Assembly (NCBI RefSeq): GCF_000382405.1
Contig: NZ_KB908259.1
Location: 124,001 to 188,000, forward strand
Direction of reading: 5' to 3'
Length of the DNA: 64,000 nucleotides
DNA from: Mycobacterium sp. 141
Lineage (GTDB): Bacteria; Actinomycetota; Actinomycetes; Mycobacteriales; Mycobacteriaceae
Positions 16,714 to 25,675 of the stretch are shown one piece after another (the stretch's first letter is position 1; each line of letters starts with the position of its first letter). Under the pieces are notes generated by a model. It had not been told where the DNA came from. It searched no databases and saw only the letters and a program-made list of their open reading frames with translations. A program made the position numbers and the translations under genes.

Positions 16714-17208
16714 TTGAATGGCATGACAACGGGTGATTTCCAACCGAGACAGTACGGCCAGCCAGGGTTTCCCCCAGCGTACGGTGCACAGCAGCCGGGC
16801 GGGCTAGCCGCGCGGTTCTTCGCTCGCGTCATCGACGGCGTCCTGGTGGGCATCGTTTCGATCTTCCTGTCGTTTGTCACCGACTCGCTGTCGAGCTACT
16901 GGGTGACCGGGTTGTTCACGGGTCTACTCAGTTTCGTCTATTTCTTCTTGTTCGAGACCACCACCGGCTGGACGCCGGGCAAGCGGCTGCTGCGGCTGGC
17001 AGTCCGCGGGCCCGGCGGTGCTCCCAAGCCCACCGCCGCACAGTCGGCAATCCGAAATGCGTTCACCCTGTTGCCGATCATCCCGCTGGTCGGTGGATTC
17101 CTCGGCGTGGTGGCCATCATCGTGATCGCGGTGACCATCAGCAGCAGCCCGACCAAGCAAGGTAAACATGACCAACTTGCCGGTGGCACACAAGTTGTCA
17201 AGGGCTGA
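16714..17208 (+). CDS. RDD-family membrane protein
   Basis: 164 residues from ATG 16714, with an alternative ATG at 16723 (MTTGDFQPRQYG). A Pro/Gly/Gln-rich cytosolic N-terminus precedes the RDD signature (LAARFFARVIDGVLVG), then three membrane helices, with the conserved TGWTPGKRLLRLAVRG loop. The family is of unknown or varied function. It lies directly downstream of the DoxX gene and is convergent with the gluconate permease gene, whose stop is 6 bases away. Confidence 0.87.
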   Translation: MNGMTTGDFQPRQYGQPGFPPAYGAQQPGGLAARFFARVIDGVLVGIVSIFLSFVTDSLSSYWVTGLFTGLLSFVYFFLFETTTGWTPGKRLLRLAVRGPGGAPKPTAAQSAIRNAFTLLPIIPLVGGFLGVVAIIVIAVTISSSPTKQGKHDQLAGGTQVVKG

Positions 17209-17214
17209 AACCCG

Positions 17215-18642
17215 TCAGACCACCAGGCTGAGCAGGAGCACGAACAGCAGTCCGGCGACCGACAGCACGGTCTCCATCAGCGACCAGGTCTTGATGGTCT
17301 GGCCGACGCTGAGCCGGAAGTACTGGTTCACCAACCAGAATCCGGCGTCGTTGACGTGCGAGAAGAACAATGAGCCTGCGCCGACCGCAAGGACGACCAG
17401 CGCGGTCTGACCCGTGCTCATCCCCTCGACCAGACCCAGCACCAGCGCTGAGGCGGTGATGGTCGCCACCGTTGCCGAGCCAGTGGCGAGCCGGATGAGG
17501 ACGGCAAGGACCCACGCCAACAGGATCACCGAGATACTGACATTCTCGGCCCAACGCGCCAGCATCGTCCCGATGCCACTGTCGACGAGCACCTGCTTGA
17601 ATCCCCCACCGGCCGCGACGATCAGGATGATTCCAGCGACCGGAGGCAAGCCCGACTCGACGCACTTGGTGATCGCTCCCCGCGACATCCCCGCACCTCT
17701 GCCGAGCGTGACCATGCCGACAATCACGGCGATGAGCAGCGCTACCAGTGGCGTGCCCAGCAGATCGAAGGTGGCCCGCAGCCACTGATTCTTGTTGTCG
17801 ATGAAGATGTCGCACAACGCTTTCCCCATCATCAGCACGACGGGGAGCAGAACGCTGAACATCGTGATACCGAACGACGGGCGTTGACCGGTTTCCGCGT
17901 CGGGCCGGTCACCTTCGAAGGTGTCGGGGGCCTCGACGACGACCCAGCGCCCGGCCAGCTTGCCGAACAGCGGACCGGCCACCACCACGGTTGGCACCGC
18001 TACCAGCACACCAAGCGCCAGTGTCACGCCGAGATCGGCATGCAGCAGATCGATCGCGGTGAGAGGGCCGGGGTGCGGGGGCACGAACCCGTGCATTGCC
18101 GACAAGCCGGCCAGCGCCGGGATGCCGACGGTGATGAGCGACAGTTGCGAGCGCCGTGCCACCAGATAGATCACCGGCATGAGCAACACCAGACCGATCT
18201 CAAAGAACATCGGCAGCCCGATGATGGCGCCCACCAAGGCCATCGCCCACGGCAACATCCTCGGTGAGGCGTGCCCGATGATGGTGTCGACGATCTCGTC
18301 GGCGCCCCCGGAGTCGGCGAGCAGCTTGGCGAACATGGCGCCGAGCGCGATGAGGATACCGACACCGGCTGCAGTGGATCCGAATCCATCGCTGAACGAC
18401 TTGAGTACAGCGGTCAGGCTCTGGTTGACCTTGTCGCCGGTGAACAGGCCGAGCACCAGTGGCACGACACCCACGGTCAAGGCGCCGAAGATAAGCGCAA
18501 GGAACGGATGCAGTTTCACCCACGAGATCAGCACGACGATCACGGCGATACCGACCAGGAACGCCACGACCAATTCCCAGCCCGGTGCGACCGGCTCGGG
18601 TAGCTTCGCGTCCTCGGCGAGGAGCGTCCGTGCGGGGCTCAT
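17215..18642 (-). CDS. gntT: Gluconate:H+ symporter (GntP family)
   Basis: 475 residues from ATG 18642, which overlaps the kinase stop by 4 bp. It has about 12-14 membrane helices; the segments GFGSTAAGVGILIALGAMFA, PMFFEIGLVLLMPVIYLVA, GFVPPHPGPLTAIDLL and FFSHVNDAGFWLVNQYF are characteristic of GntP gluconate permeases. It imports D-gluconate for phosphorylation by the neighbouring GntK. The divergent GntR gene probably represses both. The order kinase-permease with a divergent regulator is the common gluconate module. Confidence 0.93.
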   Translation of the reverse strand: MSPARTLLAEDAKLPEPVAPGWELVVAFLVGIAVIVVLISWVKLHPFLALIFGALTVGVVPLVLGLFTGDKVNQSLTAVLKSFSDGFGSTAAGVGILIALGAMFAKLLADSGGADEIVDTIIGHASPRMLPWAMALVGAIIGLPMFFEIGLVLLMPVIYLVARRSQLSLITVGIPALAGLSAMHGFVPPHPGPLTAIDLLHADLGVTLALGVLVAVPTVVVAGPLFGKLAGRWVVVEAPDTFEGDRPDAETGQRPSFGITMFSVLLPVVLMMGKALCDIFIDNKNQWLRATFDLLGTPLVALLIAVIVGMVTLGRGAGMSRGAITKCVESGLPPVAGIILIVAAGGGFKQVLVDSGIGTMLARWAENVSISVILLAWVLAVLIRLATGSATVATITASALVLGLVEGMSTGQTALVVLAVGAGSLFFSHVNDAGFWLVNQYFRLSVGQTIKTWSLMETVLSVAGLLFVLLLSLVV

Positions 18643-19148
18643 CGGTCGTTTCCAGCCGGTGCAGAGGTGGTGGCGATGTAAGCGTCGACGATGGCATCGA
18701 TGTTCTGGTCGACATCGATGACGATCCCTGCCTCGTCGGCGCCCAGCGGCTCCAGGGTGTCGAATTGGGAGGTCAGCAAGGTCGCCGGCATGAAATGCCC
18801 GGGACGGCTGGCCTGCCGCCGAGCGATCACTTCCGGAGTACCGGTGAGGTGCAGGAAGCGTACGTCCGGGCAGTGCCGACGTAACTGGTCGCGGTACTTG
18901 CGCTTGAGTGCCGAGCAGCTCATGACGCCGCCGTCGTGGTGGTCGGCCAACCATTGGCCGATAGTTTCCAGCCACGGGTAGCGGTCATCGTCATCGAGTG
19001 GGTGGCCGGCCGACATCTTTGCGATGTTGGCGGGCGGGTGGAAGTCGTCGGCATCGCCGAACGACACCCGCAGCCGCTGCGCCAGCGCAGCACCCACAGT
19101 CGATTTCCCTGAACCTGAAACGCCCATGACGACGATTGGTGATCCCAT
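18639..19148 (-). CDS. gntK: Gluconokinase
   Basis: 169 residues from ATG 19148; an AGGTGGAG ribosome-binding site sits just upstream of this ATG and covers the weaker GTG at 19157. The P-loop GVSGSGKST lies near the N-terminus, followed by FGDADDFHPPANIAKMSAG and PWLETIGQWLAD, CSALKRKYRDQLR and SRPGHFMPATLLTSQFDTLE, all typical of thermoresistant-type gluconate kinases. It makes 6-phosphogluconate, which enters the pentose phosphate pathway. It is the first gene of the gntK-gntT unit. Confidence 0.93.
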   Translation of the reverse strand: MGSPIVVMGVSGSGKSTVGAALAQRLRVSFGDADDFHPPANIAKMSAGHPLDDDDRYPWLETIGQWLADHHDGGVMSCSALKRKYRDQLRRHCPDVRFLHLTGTPEVIARRQASRPGHFMPATLLTSQFDTLEPLGADEAGIVIDVDQNIDAIVDAYIATTSAPAGNDR

Positions 19149-19257
19149 CCACTCCACCTCACGATTGTGTTTGTCATCACGTAGCTTGCCTTAAAAATCA
19201 TACTTTTGCAAGATTTTCGCTAAGTAATCAGTTTTTACTCCGTAGTGATCTATTTAT

Positions 19258-19276
19258 GACACGATGTAACCGTGTC
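19258..19276. promoter_or_regulatory. Inverted repeat over the gntR start, candidate GntR operator
   Basis: GACACG-ATGTAAC-CGTGTC is a perfect 6-bp inverted repeat with a 7-bp spacer, and the GTG start of the regulator (19272-19274) lies in its right arm. It is in the AT-rich gap between gntK and gntR, where a repressor could block both promoters. This is a good candidate for autoregulation. Confidence 0.5.
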
Positions 19277-19988
19277 CTCGCCATCAAACGTCGGAGCGTT
19301 GCATGGCAATCTGCTGGCCGCGCTCGGTACCGAGATTGTCTCCGGCGAACTCGCCCCGGGCCAGGTCCTCACCCTTGACGCGGTCAGCGCCGAGCACCGC
19401 GTCTCGCGCGGCGTCGCGCGCGAAGCCATGCGGGTGCTGGAGTCGATGGGCATGATCGCATCACGACGCCGGGTCGGCATTACCATCCAATCGCCGAGTA
19501 AATGGAATGTATTCGACCCCAGGCTGATTCGCTGGCGCCTGGAGGCCGGCGACCGGGCCGCCCAACTGGTGTCCCTCTCGGAACTGCGTCGAGGAATCGA
19601 GCCGGCCGCTGCGGCGTTGGCCGCCCGCCGGGCCAATCCAGACCAGTGCCGCATCATGGCCGCAGCGGTATCCGACATGGTGGTGCACGGACGCTCCGGT
19701 GATCTCGCGGCATACCTGCTGGCGGACAAGATGTTTCATCAGACCCTGCTGGAAGCCAGCGGCAACGAGATGTTCCGGGCACTCAACGACGTGGTGGCCG
19801 AGGTGCTGACCGGACGCACGCACCATGGGCTGATGCCGGTGCAACCCAATCCGGCCGCGATCGAACTGCACGACGAGGTCGCCCGCGCGATCCGGCTGCG
19901 CGACGAGGATGGCGCCGAACGGGCGATGCGCGCAATCATCGACGAAGCGGTTACCGCGGTTGATCCCCAGGACAAGCCCGCCGATTAA
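19272..19988 (+). CDS. gntR: GntR/FadR-family repressor of gluconate genes
   Basis: 238 residues from GTG 19272. An N-terminal winged helix (SGELAPGQVLTLDAVSAEHR, VSRGVAREAMRVLESMGM) is followed by an all-helical FCD ligand-binding domain. In the FCD domain the metal-binding Asp/His residues appear as DKMFHQTLLEASGN and later ELHDEVARAI. The family senses small carboxylates; the divergent position next to gntK-gntT makes gluconate or a phosphorylated derivative the probable effector. An inverted repeat covers its own start codon. Confidence 0.88.
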   Translation: MSSPSNVGALHGNLLAALGTEIVSGELAPGQVLTLDAVSAEHRVSRGVAREAMRVLESMGMIASRRRVGITIQSPSKWNVFDPRLIRWRLEAGDRAAQLVSLSELRRGIEPAAAALAARRANPDQCRIMAAAVSDMVVHGRSGDLAAYLLADKMFHQTLLEASGNEMFRALNDVVAEVLTGRTHHGLMPVQPNPAAIELHDEVARAIRLRDEDGAERAMRAIIDEAVTAVDPQDKPAD

Positions 19989-19996
19989 CTTTGTTC

Positions 19997-20025
19997 ACCG
20001 TCGCCGGCGCGATCTTGGCGACGGT
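19997..20025. terminator. Bidirectional hairpin terminator
   Basis: ACCGTCGCC and GGCGACGGT form a perfect 9-bp stem with an 11-nt loop in the 58-bp gap between the convergent gntR and YnfA genes. There is no U-tract. Confidence 0.7.
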
Positions 20026-20046
20026 AGCGTGCATCTGGGGTAAGGG

Positions 20047-20373
20047 TCAGCGCGGTCCGTACATGATGAGGCCGACGCCACCCAGGCATATCAGCGCCCC
20101 TATGACGTCCCAGCGGTCCGGGCGGAAGCCGTCGGCAACGACGCCCCAGATCAACGACCCGGCGATGAACACGCCGCCGTAGGCGGCAAGAACCCGGCCG
20201 AAGTGGGAGTCAGGCTGGAACGCCGCCACGAATCCGTAGGCGCCCAATGACACCGCACCCGCGCCGATCCACAACCATCCCCGATGCTCACGCAAGCCTT
20301 GCCACACCAGCCAGGCACCGCCGATCTCGAGCAGTGCGGCCAACACGAACAGGGCAATGGACTTGAGAACCAT
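20047..20373 (-). CDS. YnfA/UPF0060-family small membrane protein
   Basis: 108 residues, four membrane helices. [54 protein letters not shown] and [19 protein letters not shown] are the conserved segments of the UPF0060 family. These proteins are SMR-like and some have been linked to small-molecule efflux, but the role is unsettled. The ATG shares one base with the livF stop (TGATG), so translation is coupled to the branched-chain amino-acid transporter operon, which is an unusual partner. Confidence 0.92.
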   Translation of the reverse strand: MVLKSIALFVLAALLEIGGAWLVWQGLREHRGWLWIGAGAVSLGAYGFVAAFQPDSHFGRVLAAYGGVFIAGSLIWGVVADGFRPDRWDVIGALICLGGVGLIMYGPR

Positions 20374-21122
20374 CAGGCCACACCGAGGTAAGCCGCTCGA
20401 ACAGCGTCGTCGGCCAACAGTTCTCGGGCAGGGCCGGTGCGGGTGACGTTGCCGGTTTCGAGAATGTAGGCCCGGTCCGACCGGCTCAGTGCTTGTTGGG
20501 CGTTCTGTTCCACCAGCAATACCGTAGTGCCCTGGTTGTTGATCTCAGAGATGATCCGGAAGATCTGCGAGATCACCATGGGTGCCAGGCCCATCGACGG
20601 CTCATCGAGCAACAGCACGCGGGGTCGGGCCATCAACGCCCGACCGATCGCGAGCATCTGCTGCTCTCCGCCCGACAATGTGCCACCCACCTGGCTGCGC
20701 CGCTCGGCCAGCCTCGGGAAGGTCTCCAGCACCCAGTCCAGCCGCTCGTCATGCTCGGATTTGGAGGCGAACTTCCTTCCATAGCAACCCATTTCCAGGT
20801 TCTCCAGGACCGACATGCCCGGAAATACCCCGCGGCCCTCCGGTGCCTGGATCAGGCCATCGGCGACTCGCAGATGCGCCTTGACGCGAGAGATGTCCTT
20901 GCCCTCGAACCACACCGAACCCGAGGTCAGGGCGCGCAAACCCGAGATCGCGCGCATCATTGTGGTCTTACCGGCGCCGTTGGAACCCAGCAGCGTCACC
21001 AGTTCACCCTCGTGCACCACCAGCGAAACACCGTGCAGCGCCTCAATCCTGCCATAGTGCACGACGACATCCCGGACCTCGAGCAGGACCCGGCGGTTGC
21101 CGGTGTCAGCCGAGCTCGTCAT
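20373..21122 (-). CDS. livF: Branched-chain amino-acid ABC transporter ATPase LivF
   Basis: 249 residues. Walker A is [11 protein letters not shown], the signature is [20 protein letters not shown] and Walker B is [13 protein letters not shown]. The last three, together with [21 protein letters not shown] and the C-terminal [18 protein letters not shown], are typical of LivF. It is one of two cytosolic ATPases driving the LivHM permease. Its start lies 17 bp inside livG, and its stop overlaps the YnfA start. Confidence 0.95.
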   Translation of the reverse strand: MTSSADTGNRRVLLEVRDVVVHYGRIEALHGVSLVVHEGELVTLLGSNGAGKTTMMRAISGLRALTSGSVWFEGKDISRVKAHLRVADGLIQAPEGRGVFPGMSVLENLEMGCYGRKFASKSEHDERLDWVLETFPRLAERRSQVGGTLSGGEQQMLAIGRALMARPRVLLLDEPSMGLAPMVISQIFRIISEINNQGTTVLLVEQNAQQALSRSDRAYILETGNVTRTGPARELLADDAVRAAYLGVA

Positions 21123-21960
21123 CAGGCACCCCCAGGTAGGCGGCGATTACCTTCGGGTCCTCCCGGATTTCCGAGGGTAGGCCGTCGGCGATCTTGCGGC
21201 CGAATTCCAGCACCACAATACGGTCGGTGACTCCCATCACCAGCCGCATATCGTGCTCGATGAGCAGCACGGTGTATCCGTCGTCGCGGATCTTGCGAAT
21301 CAACTCGATCAGAGCGGCCTTCTCACTCGGGTTGAACCCCGCAGCGGGTTCGTCGAGGCACAGCAGCTTCGGCTCGGTCGCCAGTGCTCGAGCGATCTCG
21401 AGCCGGCGCTGATCGCCGTACGGCAGGTTCTTGGCCTTCTCCTCACCGCGATGCGCGATCCCCACAAAATGTAAGAGTGCAGCAGCGCGTTCGATCGCAG
21501 AACGCTCTTCGCGGCGGTGCCTCGGTGTCCGAATCAGCGCGCCGGGCACCGAGGTCCGGTGCCGCGCGTCCGTGCCGACCACGACGTTCTCCAGGGCTGT
21601 CATCTCGCCGAACAGACGGATGTTCTGAAACGTGCGGGCAATTCCACGCCGCGTGATCTGGTGGCGTTTGATCCGGCCCAACGGAGCGCCGTCAAACAGC
21701 ACCGATCCCGAACTGGGCCGGTACACACCTGAGATGGCGTTGAAGCAGGTGGTCTTGCCCGCGCCGTTGGGTCCGATCAGGCCGAGGATCTCGCCGCGGC
21801 GGATATCGAAGGTGACCTTGTCCAGCGCGACCAGGCCGCCGAACTTGACCGTCAGATCCACGGTCCGCAACAGCACTTCGCCCTCGGCGGCATTGATTTC
21901 GCGATGGACTCCGGCCAGCTCCTCGATGGTCTCCGTCGTCCCGGTCATGTCCTCGGTCAT
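21106..21960 (-). CDS. livG: Branched-chain amino-acid ABC transporter ATPase LivG
   Basis: 284 residues from ATG 21960, which overlaps the livM stop by 4 bp; the frame remains open upstream inside livM but that part is antifunctional. Walker A is GPNGAGKTTCFNAISG, followed by RGIARTFQNIRLFGEMTALE, the atypical signature LPYGDQRRLEIARALATEP and LLCLDEPAAGFNPSEK, all LivG landmarks. The C-terminus ends IREDPKVIAAYLG, as in the family. It works as a heterodimer with LivF. Confidence 0.95.
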   Translation of the reverse strand: MTEDMTGTTETIEELAGVHREINAAEGEVLLRTVDLTVKFGGLVALDKVTFDIRRGEILGLIGPNGAGKTTCFNAISGVYRPSSGSVLFDGAPLGRIKRHQITRRGIARTFQNIRLFGEMTALENVVVGTDARHRTSVPGALIRTPRHRREERSAIERAAALLHFVGIAHRGEEKAKNLPYGDQRRLEIARALATEPKLLCLDEPAAGFNPSEKAALIELIRKIRDDGYTVLLIEHDMRLVMGVTDRIVVLEFGRKIADGLPSEIREDPKVIAAYLGVPDDELG

Positions 21961-23156
21961 GGCGCCGACCTTTCCACCGGGCCGGAGCGCAACAATCGCC
22001 GTGCCGCGCCGCCGTAGGTGAGCAAGAATTGACGTGCCGGGAACAGGCCCTGCGGCCGGAAGATCATCAGCATCACCAGTGCCAGCCCGAAGAACAGATA
22101 CTTCAGATCCCCCAGGTTGATGCCGAACACCTCGACGCCCAACAGCCGGTTGGGCAGATACACGATGATGAACGCACCGAATATCACGCCGAGCTTGTTG
22201 CCTTGTCCACCGAGCACCACCGCGCACAGGAACAGCATCGAGTTGATGATGTTGAACGTCGGGGGCGCGACGAACTGGACCTGCCCGGCGTACAACGCAC
22301 CGGACAGCCCGCCGATGGCTGCTCCGATGACGAACGCCCACAGCTTGAACCGGAAAGTGTTGACGCCCATCACCTCCGCGGCATCCTCGTCCTCGCGGAT
22401 CGCGACCCAGGCCCGGCCCACTCGACTGCGCTCGAGATTGCCGACGATCAACAGGATCACCACGATCAACAGTAGGCTCAGCCAGAACCACCAGGTGCCG
22501 TAGTTGTCCTTGCCCATCGAGTTGCCATGGGAGAACACACCGGTCGGCGGTTCCTGAGCTTCCCGGAACCGTGGGTAGGCGAGTTCGTTGAGGCCCCGCG
22601 GGCCGTTGGTGACTCCGGCGAGGTTGTCGGCGAGCAGTCGGATGATCTCGCCGAAACCGAGAGTGACGATAGCAAGATAGTCACCGCGCAGCCGCAGAGT
22701 GGGAATTCCCAGCACCAGACCGGCCATGGCGGTGACGGCCATCGCCAGCGGCACGCAGGCCAGCCAAGCCCAGTGGCTGCCGAGAAATCCGTTGGGCCCG
22801 GCCTGATTCCACGGACTGCTGGGGCTGGTCAGCAGCGCCACCGTATAGGCACCGACTGCATAGAAGCCGACGTAGCCCAGATCGAGCAGACCGGCTTGGC
22901 CGACAACGACATTGAGGCCGATGGCGATAACGGCGACCATTGCGAACTGCGCCATGGTGCCGCCGAAACTCACACCGGGGGTATCGAGGAACTCCGGCGG
23001 GCTCAGCGGCAGCAGTGCCAGCAGGACGAAGACCGGTACGCCGGCGATCCACTTCGCCTGGCGCGGCAGCGCCGACCAACCGTCGCGGATGGCATCACCC
23101 GGCGCCAAGAGCGCCTGCCTGATCGATCGATGCGAGGGTTCTTGCCGATTGGTCAT
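21957..23156 (-). CDS. livM: Branched-chain amino-acid ABC transporter permease LivM
   Basis: 399 residues with a cytosolic N-terminal stretch of about 35 residues and around 9-10 membrane helices. The segments AIGLNVVVGQAGLLDLGYVG, TLRLRGDYLAIVTLGFGEII, RSRVGRAWVAIREDEDAAEV and FVAPPTFNIINSMLFLCAVV are LivM signatures; the EAA-type loop RAWVAIREDEDAA contacts the ATPases. It overlaps livH and livG by 4 bp each. Confidence 0.95.
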   Translation of the reverse strand: MTNRQEPSHRSIRQALLAPGDAIRDGWSALPRQAKWIAGVPVFVLLALLPLSPPEFLDTPGVSFGGTMAQFAMVAVIAIGLNVVVGQAGLLDLGYVGFYAVGAYTVALLTSPSSPWNQAGPNGFLGSHWAWLACVPLAMAVTAMAGLVLGIPTLRLRGDYLAIVTLGFGEIIRLLADNLAGVTNGPRGLNELAYPRFREAQEPPTGVFSHGNSMGKDNYGTWWFWLSLLLIVVILLIVGNLERSRVGRAWVAIREDEDAAEVMGVNTFRFKLWAFVIGAAIGGLSGALYAGQVQFVAPPTFNIINSMLFLCAVVLGGQGNKLGVIFGAFIIVYLPNRLLGVEVFGINLGDLKYLFFGLALVMLMIFRPQGLFPARQFLLTYGGAARRLLRSGPVERSAP

Positions 23157-24190
23157 GCCCGCGCCTTTCCGAGGCTCTCCCCCAGGATGCCGGTGGGCCG
23201 GAACAGCAGCACCAGCACCAGCAATGCGAACGCGACGACATCACGCCACTGGGTGCCCAGCACCGCCTGCCCGTAGTTCTCGATGATGCCGAGCAGCAAA
23301 CCGCCCAGCAGCGCACCGCGCAGATTGCCGATACCGCCGAGCACGGCCGCCGAGAATGCCTTGATACCTAGAATGAACCCGCCCCAGTAGACGATGCCCT
23401 GCGGCACTTTCAGGGTGTAGAGCAGCGCCGCGGCCCCGGCCAGCAGACCACCAATGAGGAACGTTGCCGTGATGATCCGTTCCCGTGACACGCCCATCAA
23501 TGTTGCGGTGGTCGGATCCTGGGCCACCGCCCGGATACCGCGACCGAACTTCGTCCGGTTGATCGCGATGTCGGTGAGCACCGCGAGGATGACCGCGGCG
23601 ACGATGACCACCACCGTGACGTTCGAGACACTCGAGTTGAACACGTGAAACTGAGTCTTGGGCTGCACCAGGATGATCGGTGGCTGGGCATTGCTGCCGC
23701 CGTAGCCCCTCAACAGCTGCGGCAACACGAAATGCACCGCTTCCTGCAGCACAAAGGACATACCGATGGCAGTGATGAGGAAGGTCAACGGCCGCGCGTT
23801 GCGTCTTCGCAGCGGCCGGTAGGCGATCAGCTCCAGCCCCACCGCCGCTGATCCCGAGACCAGCATCGCGAAGATCATCGCGATGCCCAGGTACATCACC
23901 GTCAACCCGATCCCCACGTTATAGGCATTGCCGTTGGCGCTGAAGCCCAGTATCACGTCGAGGCAGAAGTAGGCACCGAACATGCCGAGCATGAATATCT
24001 CGGAGTGTGCGAAGTTGATCAGGCGCAGTACGCCGAAAACGAGGGTGTACCCCACTGCGACCAATGCGTAGATCGAACCCCACGCCAGACCGTCGATGGT
24101 CAGCTGCCAGAACCCGTGCAGCAGGTTCTCGACATTGAAGTTGATGTCGGCGGCCGTGCATACGTAGCCCTCGACGCAATCCGGCGTCAT
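23153..24190 (-). CDS. livH: Branched-chain amino-acid ABC transporter permease LivH
   Basis: 345 residues. After an N-terminal stretch with two cysteines (DCVEGYVCTA) come about 8-9 helices containing LAWGSIYALVAVGYTLVFGV, LRLINFAHSEIFMLGMFGAY, FGRGIRAVAQDPTTATLMG and GIKAFSAAVLGGIGNLRGAL, all typical of LivH. It pairs with LivM to form the translocation channel. The gene is separated from livJ by a stable hairpin, and its stop overlaps the livM start by 4 bp. Confidence 0.95.
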   Translation of the reverse strand: MTPDCVEGYVCTAADINFNVENLLHGFWQLTIDGLAWGSIYALVAVGYTLVFGVLRLINFAHSEIFMLGMFGAYFCLDVILGFSANGNAYNVGIGLTVMYLGIAMIFAMLVSGSAAVGLELIAYRPLRRRNARPLTFLITAIGMSFVLQEAVHFVLPQLLRGYGGSNAQPPIILVQPKTQFHVFNSSVSNVTVVVIVAAVILAVLTDIAINRTKFGRGIRAVAQDPTTATLMGVSRERIITATFLIGGLLAGAAALLYTLKVPQGIVYWGGFILGIKAFSAAVLGGIGNLRGALLGGLLLGIIENYGQAVLGTQWRDVVAFALLVLVLLFRPTGILGESLGKARA

Positions 24191-24231
24191 CCGGGTGCGG
24201 CTCCTCTTCGCTTGGCGTTACCGACGAAGAA

Positions 24232-24260
24232 CGCGTCCGGAACTGGCTGTCCCGGACGCG
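24232..24260 (-). terminator. Intra-operon hairpin between livJ and livH
   Basis: CGCGTCCGG and CCGGACGCG form a perfect 9-bp stem around an 11-nt loop just after the livJ stop; flanking GAAG and CTTC can extend it past a 2-nt bulge. A hairpin here would stabilise or terminate the message after the binding-protein gene, which is the usual way to make more binding protein than permease. Confidence 0.6.
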
Positions 24261-24277
24261 CTTCCGCTGTCAGATCG

Positions 24278-25492
24278 TCACTGAACCTTGTACACCCAAA
24301 TCAGCGTGTTGGTGAGTTCACCGGTGTCGGTCCACTGGTATTGACGGGCCACGCCCGGCGCGTTGTAGGTCCGCACGTACTCCAACATTGCGGGCCGGTC
24401 CTTGATGCCGGAATCGATGCCCTTGAGCAGAATGGTGGCCAGGTCATAGCCCTCGGTGCTGTAGGTACCCGGCTCCTGATGGAACTTGTCGGTGTACTCC
24501 TTGGCGAACGCCTCAGGCGCGGGGCTGCACGGGCAGCTCAGGATGGCGTCCTTGGAGGCCTCGCCGGCCTGCTTGACGAACTCCGGGTCCTTGGTGCCGT
24601 CGGCGCTGACGAAGGACGCGGTGACGCCGCCGTCACGCAACTGCTGCACGAACGGCGCCGCCTGCGAGTAGTAGCCGCTGTAGAAGATGGAATCCGGGGT
24701 GACGCCCTTGATCTGGGTTACCGCGGCCGAGAGGTCCTTGTCCTCTTTCTTCACCGAGATATTGCAACCCGAATCGGCCACCGGGCCAAGCGTTTCGCGC
24801 ACCACGGTGGCCAGACCGATGCCGTAGGCGGACTGGTCGTCGACGACGCAGACCTTCTTGTTGCCCAGGGTGTTCTTCAGGTAGTTGGCGATCGCGGCGC
24901 CCTGGCTGCCGTCATTGCCGAGGCCGCGGAAGAACGTGCGCCACCCGTTCTTACTGAGGTCGACGCGGGTCGCCGACGCGGTGGTGGCAACCAGGCCGGC
25001 CTGGTTGAACAGACCGCCGGTGGCGTCGGTCTCACCGGAGAACGCGGGGCCGATCAGCCCGATGATCTCCTGGGTGTCCACGATGCGCGGTGCGACGCCG
25101 TTGGCCTTGTTGGGATCGCCCTCGGTGTCGAACTTCTCCAGCGTCACCTGGCAGCCCGGGTTGGCCGCATTGTGCTTGTCGACTGCCAACTGCGCGCCGT
25201 CGAGGATGTTGATGCCCAGCGCGGCATCCGGGCCCGTCAGGGCACCCATCATCGCGAGCTTCACCGGCCCGCAGGTGGCCTTGCCGTCGCCGGCCGGATC
25301 CGCCGCTGCCGCCGTGTCTGGTGGCTTGATCTGGGCGCCGTTTTCGTCGATCGGAAACTGCTCGACGATCTTCAAACTGCTCTGCGATGCCTGCTGCTCG
25401 GGCGCCGACTGCTTCTGGCAGCCTGCCATGCCGAGCACTATCAGCCCCGCACTACCGAGAACCAACGCTTTTCGTGCCATGCCACCGCGCAC
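24278..25492 (-). CDS. livJ: Branched-chain amino-acid binding lipoprotein
   Basis: 404 residues from GTG 25492, chosen because GGAGG lies 5 bases upstream; an ATG at 25480 is possible but too far from that site. A lipoprotein signal ends in the lipobox GMAGC (VLGSAGLIVLGMAGCQ). The mature part is a periplasmic-binding-protein type I fold: KLAMMGALTGPDAALGINIL, GLIGPAFSGETDATGGLF, KNTLGNKKVCVVDDQSAYG and IFYSGYYSQAAPFVQQLRDG. It should capture leucine, isoleucine, valine or a related amino acid outside the membrane and deliver it to LivHM. It is the first gene of the operon. Confidence 0.93.
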   Translation of the reverse strand: MRGGMARKALVLGSAGLIVLGMAGCQKQSAPEQQASQSSLKIVEQFPIDENGAQIKPPDTAAAADPAGDGKATCGPVKLAMMGALTGPDAALGINILDGAQLAVDKHNAANPGCQVTLEKFDTEGDPNKANGVAPRIVDTQEIIGLIGPAFSGETDATGGLFNQAGLVATTASATRVDLSKNGWRTFFRGLGNDGSQGAAIANYLKNTLGNKKVCVVDDQSAYGIGLATVVRETLGPVADSGCNISVKKEDKDLSAAVTQIKGVTPDSIFYSGYYSQAAPFVQQLRDGGVTASFVSADGTKDPEFVKQAGEASKDAILSCPCSPAPEAFAKEYTDKFHQEPGTYSTEGYDLATILLKGIDSGIKDRPAMLEYVRTYNAPGVARQYQWTDTGELTNTLIWVYKVQ

Positions 25493-25675
25493 GTTCACCT
25501 CCGGGTCAGTGTTGTCAGCGGCGCCGACGACCATGCCCGACCAGGCAGGTGCCGGTGCTTAGGGGTAGAACATAGCCAAAGCATCGCCACAGTGCGGGAT
25601 GTTGACTGATGCCGGTCGCGTCGGCACCAGCCGAATGCGATTCTTCGCAACATCAGAAACCCGGAATTGACACCG

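Noticed and set aside
24005..25609. 534-residue plus-strand frame opposite livJ and livH
   Set aside because: Shadow of the liv genes; Arg/Gly/Leu/Val-rich with no recognisable domain.
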